A stretch of DNA of 64,000 nt from Aeromicrobium sp. A1-2 (GTDB taxonomy: Bacteria; Actinomycetota; Actinomycetes; Propionibacteriales; Nocardioidaceae): NCBI RefSeq assembly GCF_003443875.1, contig NZ_CP027482.1, positions 806,001 to 870,000 on the forward strand. The letters are read 5' to 3'. Position 1 is the stretch's first letter. Each line of letters begins with the position of its first letter. Shown here one piece after another: positions 17,781-25,897 of the stretch. The position numbers were made by a program, and so were the translations under genes. The notes under the pieces are model-generated. The model made no database searches and was not told the DNA's origin. It saw only the letters and a list, made by a program, of their open reading frames with translations.

Positions 17781-19366
17781 ACGCCGAGTCCTGGAGCGCA
17801 GTCGACGCTCGGACCATCCTCGACGTGTTGATCAGCGCGCATGAGAGCGGGCCCGATGAGCCGGCCCTCATTTACGAGGATGGAGTTGTCGTCAGCCGTA
17901 GGGACCTTTTTGAGAGGGTGGAGAGGTTCGCCGGCTATCTGGCCTGCAAGGTCGAGCCGGGAGACCGGGTGGCGATCATGCTTCCCAATCGGACCGAGTA
18001 CATGATCGCCTGGTTTGCAGCGGCGGCGTGTCGCGCCACCTTGGTGTCAATCAACCCTGCTGCAAAGGTGCACGATGCGGGCCATCTGGTTCGAGACTCG
18101 GACGCGAAGCTAGCGATCATCGGAGAGGATGGGCGGTCGCTCTTCGAAACCATTCGTTCTAGTTGCCCCAGTCTCAAAGACGTCGTCGTAGTGGAGGGCA
18201 GCGAGCCCGACGGGCTCGACTCAGTGGGAAGCCCTGGTTTTTCGCTCGTGGCGAGTGCCGCAGATGCGCAACGAGCCGATATCACCAACATCTACTACAC
18301 CTCAGGGACAACGGGACTCCCCAAGGGCTGCATGGTCGATCACGAGTACTGGTTGCGCTTCGTAGACCTATTCCAGCGGCGGTACGGGATGGGGCCCGAA
18401 GACCGATTTCTCTGTTGTCTCCAATTCTTCTACAACGATCCTCCCTGGCAATTGCTGCTCTCGCTGCACGCAGGGAGCCCGCTAGTTGTCATGCGGACCT
18501 TCAGCGTTCGCCGTTATTGGGACGTCGTGCGGGAGCACCGAGTAACGATCGTTTTCGGCATCGCGGCGACGGCGTACTTCCTGCTTGGCGGCGAGCCGTC
18601 TAAGGATGATCGAAATACCAAGGTTCGACTTGGTGTACAGGTTGGGATAGTGGCGAACACCCATCAACAGCTTGTCGAAAGATGGGGCTTTCCGTGGGTG
18701 GAAGGCTACGGGTTGACCGAAACCGGCCTCATCGTCTCCATGCCGCTGGATCGCGCAGAAGAGATGGTCGGAAGCGGCTCTATTGGCATGCCGTGCGGCG
18801 AGGTCGAACTCCGCATTGTGGACCACGACGACAACGATGTGGCCGAAGGCAGCATCGGCCAAATCATCGTGCGCTCGCCGGGGATGATGCGCGGCTACCT
18901 CAATCGACCCGACGAGACCGAGGCAACCATGCGCGGGGGTTGGCTGCATACCGGTGATTTGGGCTGTATCGACGACAACGGATTCGTCTACTTCAAGGGG
19001 CGACAGAAAGACATCATCCGGCGCTCAGGTGAGAACGTGGCGGCCGCCGAGATCGAAGAGGTAATTACCGTGCATCCAGGAGTGCTAGAAGCCGCCATAG
19101 TTCCGGTGGCCGATGACGCCAGAGGTGAGGAGATCAAAGCGGTCATCGTGCCGACGGATGGTACGGAATCCGAAGGTGATCTGTTCAAGGAGATCGTCGA
19201 ACTCTGTCTGCAGCAGTTGGCGAAGTACAAGGTGCCCCGGTATTTCGAAATACGGAGGGAGCCGTTCGAACGCACTCCTTCCATGCGCGTCAAAAAGGAT
19301 GATCTCCGAAATGTCCTCAGTGAACCTCCTGAGATGTGGGACAGAGAGTCGTCAATGGGTTGGTAG
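17777..19366 (+). CDS. AMP-dependent acyl-CoA synthetase
   Basis: A 529-residue member of the ANL adenylating superfamily: a carboxylic acid plus ATP gives acyl-AMP, then the CoA thioester. Seen: P-loop YYTSGTTGLPKG, the A5 motif VEGYGLTETG, WLHTGDLG (A7), FKGRQKDIIRRSGENVAAAEIE (A8) and a C-terminal Lys in TPSMRVKKDDL. GTG 17777 overlaps the MBL stop and has GGAG eight bases upstream; GTG 17768 is the alternative. It supplies the CoA activation needed for the crotonase in the operon. Confidence 0.9.
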   Translation: MNAESWSAVDARTILDVLISAHESGPDEPALIYEDGVVVSRRDLFERVERFAGYLACKVEPGDRVAIMLPNRTEYMIAWFAAAACRATLVSINPAAKVHDAGHLVRDSDAKLAIIGEDGRSLFETIRSSCPSLKDVVVVEGSEPDGLDSVGSPGFSLVASAADAQRADITNIYYTSGTTGLPKGCMVDHEYWLRFVDLFQRRYGMGPEDRFLCCLQFFYNDPPWQLLLSLHAGSPLVVMRTFSVRRYWDVVREHRVTIVFGIAATAYFLLGGEPSKDDRNTKVRLGVQVGIVANTHQQLVERWGFPWVEGYGLTETGLIVSMPLDRAEEMVGSGSIGMPCGEVELRIVDHDDNDVAEGSIGQIIVRSPGMMRGYLNRPDETEATMRGGWLHTGDLGCIDDNGFVYFKGRQKDIIRRSGENVAAAEIEEVITVHPGVLEAAIVPVADDARGEEIKAVIVPTDGTESEGDLFKEIVELCLQQLAKYKVPRYFEIRREPFERTPSMRVKKDDLRNVLSEPPEMWDRESSMGW

Positions 19367-19419
19367 GGACCGAAAGCGATGCGCATCGAAACGCCGAAAA
19401 TTCCGAAAGGTCAAATCAA

Positions 19420-20265
19420 ATGATAGTCAATTTCAGGGTCAGGCTTCCGCAGGAGCTTCGTCCCGAAGAAACTTTGCAGTCCGAATTCCATCAGCAATAC
19501 GACGCGGTCCTCGATCTATCGTCCAATCGCAACCGAACATTCTTCCAATTGCAGGAGGACATGGCCGTCGCCGCGGTCGACCATGCAGTTGTCCACGCTG
19601 AATATGAGGATGGTGACCCGGCTGACGCCCTCAACGAGGCCGTCGCGAAAATCGTGAACGACGACCCGCAGCACTTTTCCGGGTTCGGAACGATCTCGAT
19701 GGAGAAGTTCAGCATCCGACGGGCCACCCAGCAGGTTGAGAAGGTCGCGTCGCTCGGCCTCTCAGGCGTCGCATTCCAGCCGTCCTTCGCCGGAATGCCA
19801 ATGGACGATCGTCTTCTCTATCCCGTATACGCAAAGGCGGCCGAACTTGGTCTTCCGGTCGCGCTTCACACTGGTGTGAACTACACGACTCACAGGCCGC
19901 TCAAAAATGAGCATCCTCTGCAACTCGATCAGGTTGCCTGCGATTTCCCGGAGCTCACGCTCATTGCCTGCCACGCCGGTTGGCCCTGGGTACCAGACTT
20001 GGTTGCGGTGATGCGGAAGCACCCTTCCGTGTTCGCAGAATTCGGCGGTCTCTCTCCGAAATATGTTCTTGCCACCGGCACCGGCTGGGAGGTCATGCAC
20101 CGCTTCATGAACAGTTTGCTGGCGGAACAGGTACTTTTCGGAACAGACTGGCCTGTCTTTCCAATGGACCGAGCGCTTGCAGAGTGGTCGGACGGAGACC
20201 TCAAGCCTCACGTTCTGAGAGCATTAACCGGGGGAAATGCCGAGCGGATGTTAGGCCTCGGCTAA
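19420..20265 (+). CDS. Amidohydrolase_2-family TIM-barrel protein
   Basis: A 281-residue TIM-barrel protein related to decarboxylating or lactone-hydrolysing amidohydrolases. Seen: GLPVALHTG (strand 5 His), TLIACHAGWPWV (strand 6 His) and VLFGTDWPVFP (catalytic Asp). The N-terminus reads NFRVRLP where most members have the metal-binding HxH, so one metal pair is lost. ATG 19420 is 53 bp after the synthetase gene; AAAGG upstream is weak. Last gene of the catabolic operon. Confidence 0.78.
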   Translation: MIVNFRVRLPQELRPEETLQSEFHQQYDAVLDLSSNRNRTFFQLQEDMAVAAVDHAVVHAEYEDGDPADALNEAVAKIVNDDPQHFSGFGTISMEKFSIRRATQQVEKVASLGLSGVAFQPSFAGMPMDDRLLYPVYAKAAELGLPVALHTGVNYTTHRPLKNEHPLQLDQVACDFPELTLIACHAGWPWVPDLVAVMRKHPSVFAEFGGLSPKYVLATGTGWEVMHRFMNSLLAEQVLFGTDWPVFPMDRALAEWSDGDLKPHVLRALTGGNAERMLGLG

Positions 20266-21142
20266 GCCAGTCTTTTAGTTGAAGCAGCATGTCAGCAGGA
20301 GTCGTTTTTCGCGCTGGCGTGCGGTTGGCTGGCAGGGGTCTTGGTTCTACCTACTTCACTCCTTCCGCGCGACTCGAGGAAAGCCTGTCAGCACTCGCCA
20401 ACACCGCGGGCGTCGTGATTGTTCTGAGTCTCCACTGAGAGTGGGCAGCGCAACCGCGGTGATATACGAGATCTACCGGAAGGTGGCAGGCGCTGACTCG
20501 CGAGATGAAATCCGCCGAACTGCAAGATCTGGTGGCGAGGGAACGCGCTGTGCAGGAAGGGATCAAGCGTCGGCCAGCTATCGGCTCATCGTCTTCGTTG
20601 AGGACCCTGTGTCGAAGAAGCCGCGAACGACGCCCGCGGGCCGACGGTAGGAACTGTTCGGACCGGCTAGGCGAGCGGACAATGCCACGTCAGGAGTTGG
20701 ACAAGGTCAGTGGACTTTATGACTCGCAGGTTGGGGGTCGCTGGCTCCGGGTGATGCGAGACGAGGGCAAAGTCGAAACGATGGGCGGAGTTGCCCGCAG
20801 GGCCGACATATATTTGCTACCGCCGAACGGCGGTAGACGAAGAACTGCAGCGGGGTCAGCGAATGCTTGACGTATCCCGCGGACTGACCGTTTTATCTCG
20901 ATGTCAAGAATCTTGGCGGGGAGAGATGCGGGCAGGTCGGGGGCTTTCCGACACCAAGTTGCATGGGAAAAGGCGCACCGGCAAGTAGGACGTTGGTGCA
21001 TCATTTGGCGTCTGGTCCCTCGGTCATCCGTCAACCAAGATCAGGCGTTCTTCATCTCCCGAGTCACTCGTGTTGCTGCCGACCTAGTTGATCAGTGTCC
21101 CTGGTGAGATGTTCGGCTCGCGGCAATTTTGCTCGTGGCCTT
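20266..21142. other. Long intergenic stretch, no gene recognised
   Basis: Nearly 900 bp between the end of the catabolic operon and the repeat arrays. Several short frames are open, but none has a recognisable domain, good ribosome site or plausible composition. It may hold decayed mobile-element genes or the non-coding part of a replication or transfer region. Confidence 0.5.
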
Positions 21143-21178
21143 TTCCTGTAGTGGTTCCTGTAGTAGTTCCTTGGTACC
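21143..21178. repeat. Three 12-bp direct repeats
   Basis: TTCCTGTAGTGG (21143), TTCCTGTAGTAG (21155) and the degenerate TTCCTTGGTACC (21167) follow at exact 12-bp steps and lead directly into the iteron array. Confidence 0.6.
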
Positions 21179-21282
21179 ACGGTGAGCGTGCGAAATGCGC
21201 CACGGTAAGCGTGAGGAATGGACCACGTTCAGCGGCGAAGGCGGACCACGGTGGGCGTGGCCCGCTCACCACGATGAGCGTG
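21177..21282. repeat. Five iterons, exact 23-bp period
   Basis: Consensus CCACGGTGAGCGTG starts at 21177, 21200, 21223, 21246 and 21269, every step exactly 23 bp (about two helical turns). Copies: CCACGGTGAGCGTG, CCACGGTAAGCGTG, CCACGTTCAGCGGC, CCACGGTGGGCGTG, CCACGATGAGCGTG. Such phased iterons typically bind a replication initiator or a cooperative repressor. The last copy overlaps the 3' end of the adjacent small gene. Confidence 0.8.
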
Positions 21283-21634
21283 GTTCATTGTCGGACGCGT
21301 CCACAGCTGCGCGCGACTCCAGACGCAGAACGTACTCCGCCTGTCGTCCGGGTCGAGGTACGTTCGTGCGTTTGATTAGCTCGGCACGAACGAGCGTGGC
21401 GACCGCCCGATCCACGGCTCTGCGAGCCGCATTTTCCTTGGCCGCTGTTGGCCACGAGCCGTCCACGGCTGGCCTCCTGTCCAGAGCTCGTGCCAGCGGC
21501 GTCCAGCCGCCCCAGTAGCGGGGCACAGGATCGGTGTCCTTGGCAGTCAGGGCCATGCGGACCAAGACGAGTCGCGCTGCATGACTGTCGAGATCAGCGT
21601 GAAGTGCCATCGCGGCTAGCGAGGCGCCCATCAC
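21266..21634 (-). CDS. Small DNA-binding-like protein, paralogue 2
   Basis: A 122-residue protein starting at GTG 21634 or ATG 21631, overlapping the upstream paralogue's stop. Its core LVLVRMALTAKDTDPVPRYW...PLARALDR aligns with the upstream gene's LLVRMALIADDDEPAPTFSG...LLAQALG, and both end in a basic segment before a short strand (winged-helix-like). Such pairs occur in actinobacterial mobile elements; function is not established. The gene ends inside the iteron array, so binding there is an obvious hypothesis. Confidence 0.6.
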   Translation of the reverse strand: MMGASLAAMALHADLDSHAARLVLVRMALTAKDTDPVPRYWGGWTPLARALDRRPAVDGSWPTAAKENAARRAVDRAVATLVRAELIKRTNVPRPGRQAEYVLRLESRAAVDASDNEPRSSW

Positions 21635-22008
21635 TGATCACCGGGTCGCCACTGAGCGCGTCCTAGCCGATCGCGTTGATGGGTCCGGATGTTGAGTAGA
21701 TACACAGCACGCTGTCCATGGCCGCCACGACGCTTGCTCGCGATGGCACCGACACCTTTAAGATCACCCACGGCGCGCGCGACATTGTGGCGCGCTTTGA
21801 GTTCCAACCTGTCGGCCTCCACCGGCCAGTCACTCGAATCTGGCATCTGGAATCCCAAGGCCTGAGCGAGCAGCTCCCAGCTACCGCTAAAGGTAGGTGC
21901 CGGCTCGTCGTCATCGGCGATCAGAGCCATCCGGACGAGCAGGATCTTCTGCCGGTGCGACAAGGCGGGATATTGGTCGTAGACGGCCTCGGCCAGATTG
22001 ATACCCAT
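21631..22008 (-). CDS. Small DNA-binding-like protein, paralogue 1
   Basis: A 125-residue protein beginning MGINLAEAVYDQYPALSHRQKILLVRMALIADD. Its C-terminal half (ARAVGDLKGVGAIASKRR, then GQRAVYLL) looks like a winged-helix recognition helix plus wing. It is a tandem duplicate of the following gene, with stop and start overlapping, so the two are probably made together. Not recognised as a named family. Confidence 0.6.
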   Translation of the reverse strand: MGINLAEAVYDQYPALSHRQKILLVRMALIADDDEPAPTFSGSWELLAQALGFQMPDSSDWPVEADRLELKARHNVARAVGDLKGVGAIASKRRGGHGQRAVYLLNIRTHQRDRLGRAQWRPGDQ

Positions 22009-22240
22009 CAGTGACCACTCCCGAAGGCGTGCTGTCGGCGGGAAGCCTCGGTGTGCGCGTGTCCGTCGCTGCCGGTCAGCGGTACTGATCTACGGCCAAC
22101 GACGGGAGCGCAGCCGAATGACCAGCACCGGAGGTCCAAATCCCGGGCTGTACCCAAGTGGATACTCGAACGTCCCATGTCGCTGTTGCAGTCAACAAGA
22201 ATCTGGGTTGGCCCCACTGGTGCACGCACGAGCGTGGGGC

Positions 22241-22489
22241 TCATAGTTCGCTCCTGGTGAGGTAGTTCTCCAGGGCCGAAACGCGCAGGCGCACGAGTTT
22301 GTCGCCGATGCGCAGGGCTTGGAGATCCCCACGGGCAACAAGGCGCCGCAGCGTTCTTTCGGAGACGGCGTGCTGCAGGTACTCGGCTGCTTGGGGGAAC
22401 GTCAGCAGCGGATCAGGGGTGGTGGTCACGAGAGGTGTCACTTCCCGGCAGGTCACCCGGCGCGACTCCCGGTCGCTGGTGACGACCAC
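22241..22489 (-). CDS. Excisionase-like helix-turn-helix protein
   Basis: A small protein of at most 82 residues with a MerR/Xis-type DNA-binding domain: LTFPQAAEYLQHAVSERTLRRLV then GDLQALRIGDKLVRLR and LENYL. Starts at GTG 22489, 22441 or 22429 are all possible; the conserved domain needs only the last. Its place in the same direction as the integrase fits recombination directionality factor, but it could equally be a repressor of the element's genes. The 230 bp downstream of it hold no clear gene. Confidence 0.7.
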   Translation of the reverse strand: MVVTSDRESRRVTCREVTPLVTTTPDPLLTFPQAAEYLQHAVSERTLRRLVARGDLQALRIGDKLVRLRVSALENYLTRSEL

Positions 22490-22642
22490 TGTGGGGGAGC
22501 GAGCAGCGGCCAGCCGGACTTCATGTCGCCGGTCGACCGTGAGCGCACTCGCTGACGCGATGGGTGCCTACCGAGCATTGAGTCGCATCACGAATCGTGT
22601 GCGGTGCAGGTGACGCCGGGGATGGGCCAGCGTCGGGGTTGC

Positions 22643-23575
22643 TCAGGCAGCGAGTGCGAACACGGCCTGAGGCGGTGCGTTCGCAGTTCGTGGTTCGACC
22701 AGGGGTCGCAGGCGTGGAGGCGGATCTTCCTCGCAGTGGCGATCGATGCGTTCGAAGGCGACCTCGTGGCTGAACTGTTCGGCCCGTCGTGCGGCTCGGT
22801 TGAGGGTCGCCTCGCTCGCGATGAAGCCACGCGGGTGGTTGCGCGGATCGCGACTCGTCGACGCCAGTCCGCGCGTCTCGTGTCGCCACGTGCGCATGTC
22901 GGGCCACTGACACCGACGAGTCGGGCGCACTCGGCTGGCTTCGCTGCGATCGTCCATGCACACGTTCATGTACTGGCGGTCGCGGTAGGCGTACCGGCTC
23001 GCGGCATATACGCGCATCAGGTTGAGCACGGCACGCGCATCGGCAGCGAGCGGGTCGCCGGCCGACTCCAAATGGAGGACGTGGTCATTGAAGATGCGGC
23101 TCAGCCCGTCGATGCGTTCCCACGAGTCAATCTCGACGTTGCCGGAGTAGTCGAACCAGCGTCGAGCTGTGGGGCTCAGCGTCGGGTACAGCGCAGACAA
23201 CGCATCGATGATCGGCTCAGCGAGATATTGCGCCTCGTGGGCCCTCAGGCGCTGACCCAAGGCGTTCAACTCGTTGCAGGTCATCTGCGAGGGCGTCGAT
23301 GCCATGACAAATGCGGCACTGGTGCCCGCATCTGCCTGTTCGATTCCCCGCATGTGCCCATGCTGACATTCGGCTCTGACATTTCCGCAGATGCATCTGT
23401 GGTGGATCGTCATGACGGTTGGTTCGAGGTCTGGTGCAGGGAGGCGCCGGCCGGTGGCTACTGCGTGTGAGCAGATGAGGTCGCCTTGCAGCGGTGCGCG
23501 GACTCGGGTGGCCGTTGGCTGTGGGTCACGGTAGCTGTGACCTCCTTCTCTGTGTCGCCGTTCGGCGTTTGTCAT
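22643..23575 (-). CDS. Hypothetical protein coupled to integrase
   Basis: An open frame of 310 codons whose ATG overlaps the integrase stop by ATGA. Residues 100-230 look like genuine helical protein (for example ALGQRLRAHEAQYLAEPIIDA, YAASRYAYRDRQYMN). The first 75 residues are less convincing and include a Cys/His cluster (HHRCICGNVRAEC). No family recognised. The true start may be internal. Position between integrase and Xis-like gene suggests an element-maintenance role. Confidence 0.5.
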   Translation of the reverse strand: MTNAERRHREGGHSYRDPQPTATRVRAPLQGDLICSHAVATGRRLPAPDLEPTVMTIHHRCICGNVRAECQHGHMRGIEQADAGTSAAFVMASTPSQMTCNELNALGQRLRAHEAQYLAEPIIDALSALYPTLSPTARRWFDYSGNVEIDSWERIDGLSRIFNDHVLHLESAGDPLAADARAVLNLMRVYAASRYAYRDRQYMNVCMDDRSEASRVRPTRRCQWPDMRTWRHETRGLASTSRDPRNHPRGFIASEATLNRAARRAEQFSHEVAFERIDRHCEEDPPPRLRPLVEPRTANAPPQAVFALAA

Positions 23576-25011
23576 GCCAGTCGCAGAACAGTGGCGTTCC
23601 CTGGCTGGTCGGCAGCGGCATAGACGTCGAGCCTTTCGGCCAGTTCACGGTCGCGGTCTGCGCTGGCGTGCTGGTATCGCATCGCGGCAGCGAACGTCGA
23701 GTGTCCGAGGCGGTGCTGCAGCTCGCGGATCGAGGCTCCTGCTCGTGCAGCGAGCGTCGCTCCGGTGTGCCGCAGGTCGTGCCAGCGCAGGTCCGGTCGG
23801 CCGACCGTACGACGGGCCCGGTCGAACATCTGCCCTCTTTGGTCGCGCGACAACGACGTGCCGTCGGCGTGTGCGAACACCAGCGCGTCGGGTCCTTCGG
23901 CGGTGTAGACCTCCATGTGATCGCTCAGCCGCTGGACCACCGAGGACGGCAACGCCACGGTGCGCAGACTGGCCACAGTCTTGGGTGAGCCGAACGTTCG
24001 GGGGTGGCCCGCAACGTCGATCAGCGCGCGCTCGACGGTGATGGTGCCGGCGTCGAGGTCGACGTGGCGCCTGGCCAACGCGAACAGCTCCCCGGCGCGC
24101 AGAGCCGACCACGCCGCAACGTCAACCGCCTCGGCGAACCTCGGTGGCATCGCTGCGCACAGGGCGCGGACCTCATCGGGGGTGGCGTGCGGGCGTTCAG
24201 CCGCGACGACCAGCCCACCTCGCTTGACCCGGCACGGATTGGCCGTGATCAGGCCGTCGTCCAGAGCAGCGTTCAGGCACGCCCGTAGGTACCGGTAGGC
24301 CTGCACCACCACAGCGGCCGGCCGCCCCGACAGGTCCGCACCAGCTGGCGATGCAGGTGCGTGAGGTGCGCCAGGGCTGTCTGCCGCCTGCCAGGCGTCC
24401 AGGAAGTTGGCGGGCAGGCGCCCTGTCTCAGCGACCTTCCAGCCGTTCGAGCGCCCCCAGGCTCGGATCGGTGCCGTGGGTTGGCGCTGTACGGCGTGAC
24501 GGTGCTGGCCGTTCCTGCTGCGGTCGATGCGCTCGCGGACCTGGGTGGAGTGCGCAGCGGCGTACCACTCGCGGATCGTGGCCGGGCTCAGCGCGTTGAG
24601 GGGCTGAGCGCCGAGGTGGACACCGATCGCCTTCCCGCCGCGAGGAGCCTCAAGCATCAGCTCGCGGTCGATCCACCGCGCCAAGGCGGTGCGGTATCCC
24701 TCACGTGTGGACAGAGCCAGGTCGGTGCGCTGATCGATCCACTGAGCCATGAAGGTCGCAAGGGTGGCGCTGCCAAGATCTGGTGAGCGCCAGACTCCGC
24801 GGACGAGGTCGGCTCGCACCGTGGTCAACCAGTCGTCGGCGTGGCGCTGGGACTCAAAAGTCTGCGGGCCGCTGTGGGTGCGTCCGCGGCTGTCCTCCCA
24901 GCGCGCCTGCCACCGCCCCGAGGACAATTGTCGGACGGTGCCGAATGCTCGGCGTGGTGCCTTACGGCGCTTGTTCTGGGCGCCTTGAGAGGGCTTCGAA
25001 GTGGTGGTCAT
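23572..25011 (-). CDS. Tyrosine recombinase/integrase of the tRNA-Gly element
   Basis: A 479-residue phage-type integrase. Catalytic set: Arg305 in WSALRAGELF, Lys near 344 in the beta-hairpin, HDLRHTG (His411, Arg414), His437 in LGHSTF and the nucleophile Tyr446 in AAAMRYQHAS. The N-terminal arm-binding domain has GTVRQLSSGRWQARW. Between REWYAAA and VVVQAYRYLRACLNAAL an insertion of about 80 low-complexity residues interrupts the core-binding domain. ATG 25011 has GGGAG ten bases upstream. It sits about 100 bp from the att core in tRNA-Gly. Confidence 0.92.
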   Translation of the reverse strand: MTTTSKPSQGAQNKRRKAPRRAFGTVRQLSSGRWQARWEDSRGRTHSGPQTFESQRHADDWLTTVRADLVRGVWRSPDLGSATLATFMAQWIDQRTDLALSTREGYRTALARWIDRELMLEAPRGGKAIGVHLGAQPLNALSPATIREWYAAAHSTQVRERIDRSRNGQHRHAVQRQPTAPIRAWGRSNGWKVAETGRLPANFLDAWQAADSPGAPHAPASPAGADLSGRPAAVVVQAYRYLRACLNAALDDGLITANPCRVKRGGLVVAAERPHATPDEVRALCAAMPPRFAEAVDVAAWSALRAGELFALARRHVDLDAGTITVERALIDVAGHPRTFGSPKTVASLRTVALPSSVVQRLSDHMEVYTAEGPDALVFAHADGTSLSRDQRGQMFDRARRTVGRPDLRWHDLRHTGATLAARAGASIRELQHRLGHSTFAAAMRYQHASADRDRELAERLDVYAAADQPGNATVLRLA

Positions 25012-25034
25012 GTGGTTGGTGCTCCCGGAGAGAT

Positions 25035-25042
25035 CCGGCACG
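25035..25042. promoter_or_regulatory. CCGGCACG copy near right att site
   Basis: CCGGCACG, in the context ATCCGGCACGTA, matches the repeats at 9299-9328 (ATCCGGCACATA). It lies 75 bp inside the right att core and just upstream of the integrase start. Confidence 0.4.
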
Positions 25043-25116
25043 TAAGCCGTCACTCGCCGCTCGAATTTCCATCCGGGGCGGGATACCAAACCTGCCCTGA
25101 CCTGCGGTGATGCTGA

Positions 25117-25161
25117 GAGCGGACGACGAGACTCGAACTCGCAACATTCTGCTTGGAAGGC
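25117..25161 (-). repeat. Right attachment site within tRNA-Gly
   Basis: Second copy of the 45-bp direct repeat seen at 9125-9169. It runs from one base beyond the tRNA 3' end to the anticodon stem, the usual crossover zone of tyrosine integrases. The element therefore supplies the 3' half of the functional tRNA. Confidence 0.9.
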
Positions 25162-25191
25162 AGAGACTCTAGCCAATTGAGTTACGTCCGC
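25118..25191 (-). tRNA. tRNA-Gly, anticodon TCC
   Basis: A complete cloverleaf on the minus strand: acceptor stem GCGGACG/CGTCCGC, D arm ACTC/GAGT, anticodon stem TCTGC/GCAGA around loop CTTCCAA, T-loop TTCGAGT. No CCA is encoded. It is the integration target of the 16-kb element and stays intact because the element brings an identical 3' half. Confidence 0.95.
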
Positions 25192-25238
25192 GAAGCCTTG
25201 CGGCAACGACGAACATTCTGCCACATGCGATGTGTGGT

Positions 25239-25787
25239 TCACCCATCGGTGCGGGCGAGGACGTCCGCATGGCGACGGGTCTCGTCGGCGTGGAAGTGTG
25301 CAGCCTCCTGCGCCGCCCAGATGTCCCAGAACGGCGCGTAGGTCTCGCCGTCCCGGGCGAGGGCGCGTCGCTTGCGGAGCTCGGTCGGGGCGTCGACCCA
25401 GATCAGCAGGCTGAGGAACGGACGGATCACCGCAGCTCCGCTGCCCACCCCATCCAGGATCAGCACAGGTGCTGGCGGGACGTGCATGACCGGCCCGGGT
25501 CGGTCATGCGCCCAGTCCCAGCGGTGGATCGCTCCGACCGCGTCAACCGCGATGGCGTCGAGTACCGAGCGCGCGACCATCGGCGGAGTTGCGGCGAGGC
25601 CGTGCCACCCCGGGTAGACGTCATCGAGATGGAGCACCGGCGCCCCGGCCATCTCGGCGAGTTGGTCGGCCAGGCTGGTCTTGCCCGAACCGCTGGGTCC
25701 ATCGACCGCGACGACCCGGGTCGAGCCGCACGCGGGCTCCCGTTGGTGGACCAGTCCGATCAGGTCGGCATACCGCTGCGAAGTCAC
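25239..25787 (-). CDS. P-loop kinase, uridine-kinase-like
   Basis: A protein of about 182 residues from GTG 25787 (GTG 25802 also possible). Walker A is VAVDGPSGSGKTSLA; HLDDVYPGWHGL is the substrate-lid Asp region typical of uridine/pantothenate-kinase-like P-loop kinases; VLILDGVGSGA supplies a Walker B-like strand and WVDAPTELRKRR a nucleotide-sensing stretch. Small standalone members of this group in actinobacteria are mostly uncharacterised. It lies between the two tRNA genes, on the chromosomal side of the att site. Confidence 0.75.
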   Translation of the reverse strand: MTSQRYADLIGLVHQREPACGSTRVVAVDGPSGSGKTSLADQLAEMAGAPVLHLDDVYPGWHGLAATPPMVARSVLDAIAVDAVGAIHRWDWAHDRPGPVMHVPPAPVLILDGVGSGAAVIRPFLSLLIWVDAPTELRKRRALARDGETYAPFWDIWAAQEAAHFHADETRRHADVLARTDG

Positions 25788-25818
25788 TGGTCCAGTGTCC
25801 ACTAGACTGGCGCGGCTA

Positions 25819-25892
25819 CGGGATGTAGCGCAGCTTGGTAGCGCGCGCCGTTTGGGGCGGTGAGGTCGCAGGTTCGAATCCTGTCATCCCGA
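25819..25892 (+). tRNA. tRNA-Pro, anticodon TGG
   Basis: Cloverleaf with acceptor CGGGATG/CATCCCG, discriminator A, anticodon loop TTTGGGG (anticodon TGG) and T-loop TTCGAAT. CCA not encoded. It lies about 200 bp upstream of tig. Confidence 0.95.
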
Positions 25893-25897
25893 CTCCT

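Noticed and set aside
20279-20870. Small frames between the catabolic operon and the iterons
   Set aside because: No domain, poor ribosome sites, mutually overlapping. Not annotated as genes.
21177-21282. CRISPR array
   Set aside because: Repeats are only 14 bp with 9-bp spacers and degenerate, and no cas genes are near. Fits iterons.
22604-23470. Long plus-strand frame opposite the gene after the integrase
   Set aside because: Composition (Arg/Val/Gly-rich, no domain) looks like an antisense shadow. The minus-strand frame is coupled by ATGA to the integrase and has more protein-like helices.
25012-25242. N-terminal extension of the integrase frame through tRNA-Gly
   Set aside because: It translates the tRNA itself (the familiar QAECCEFESRRP artefact). 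ATG 25011 has its own GGGAG site.
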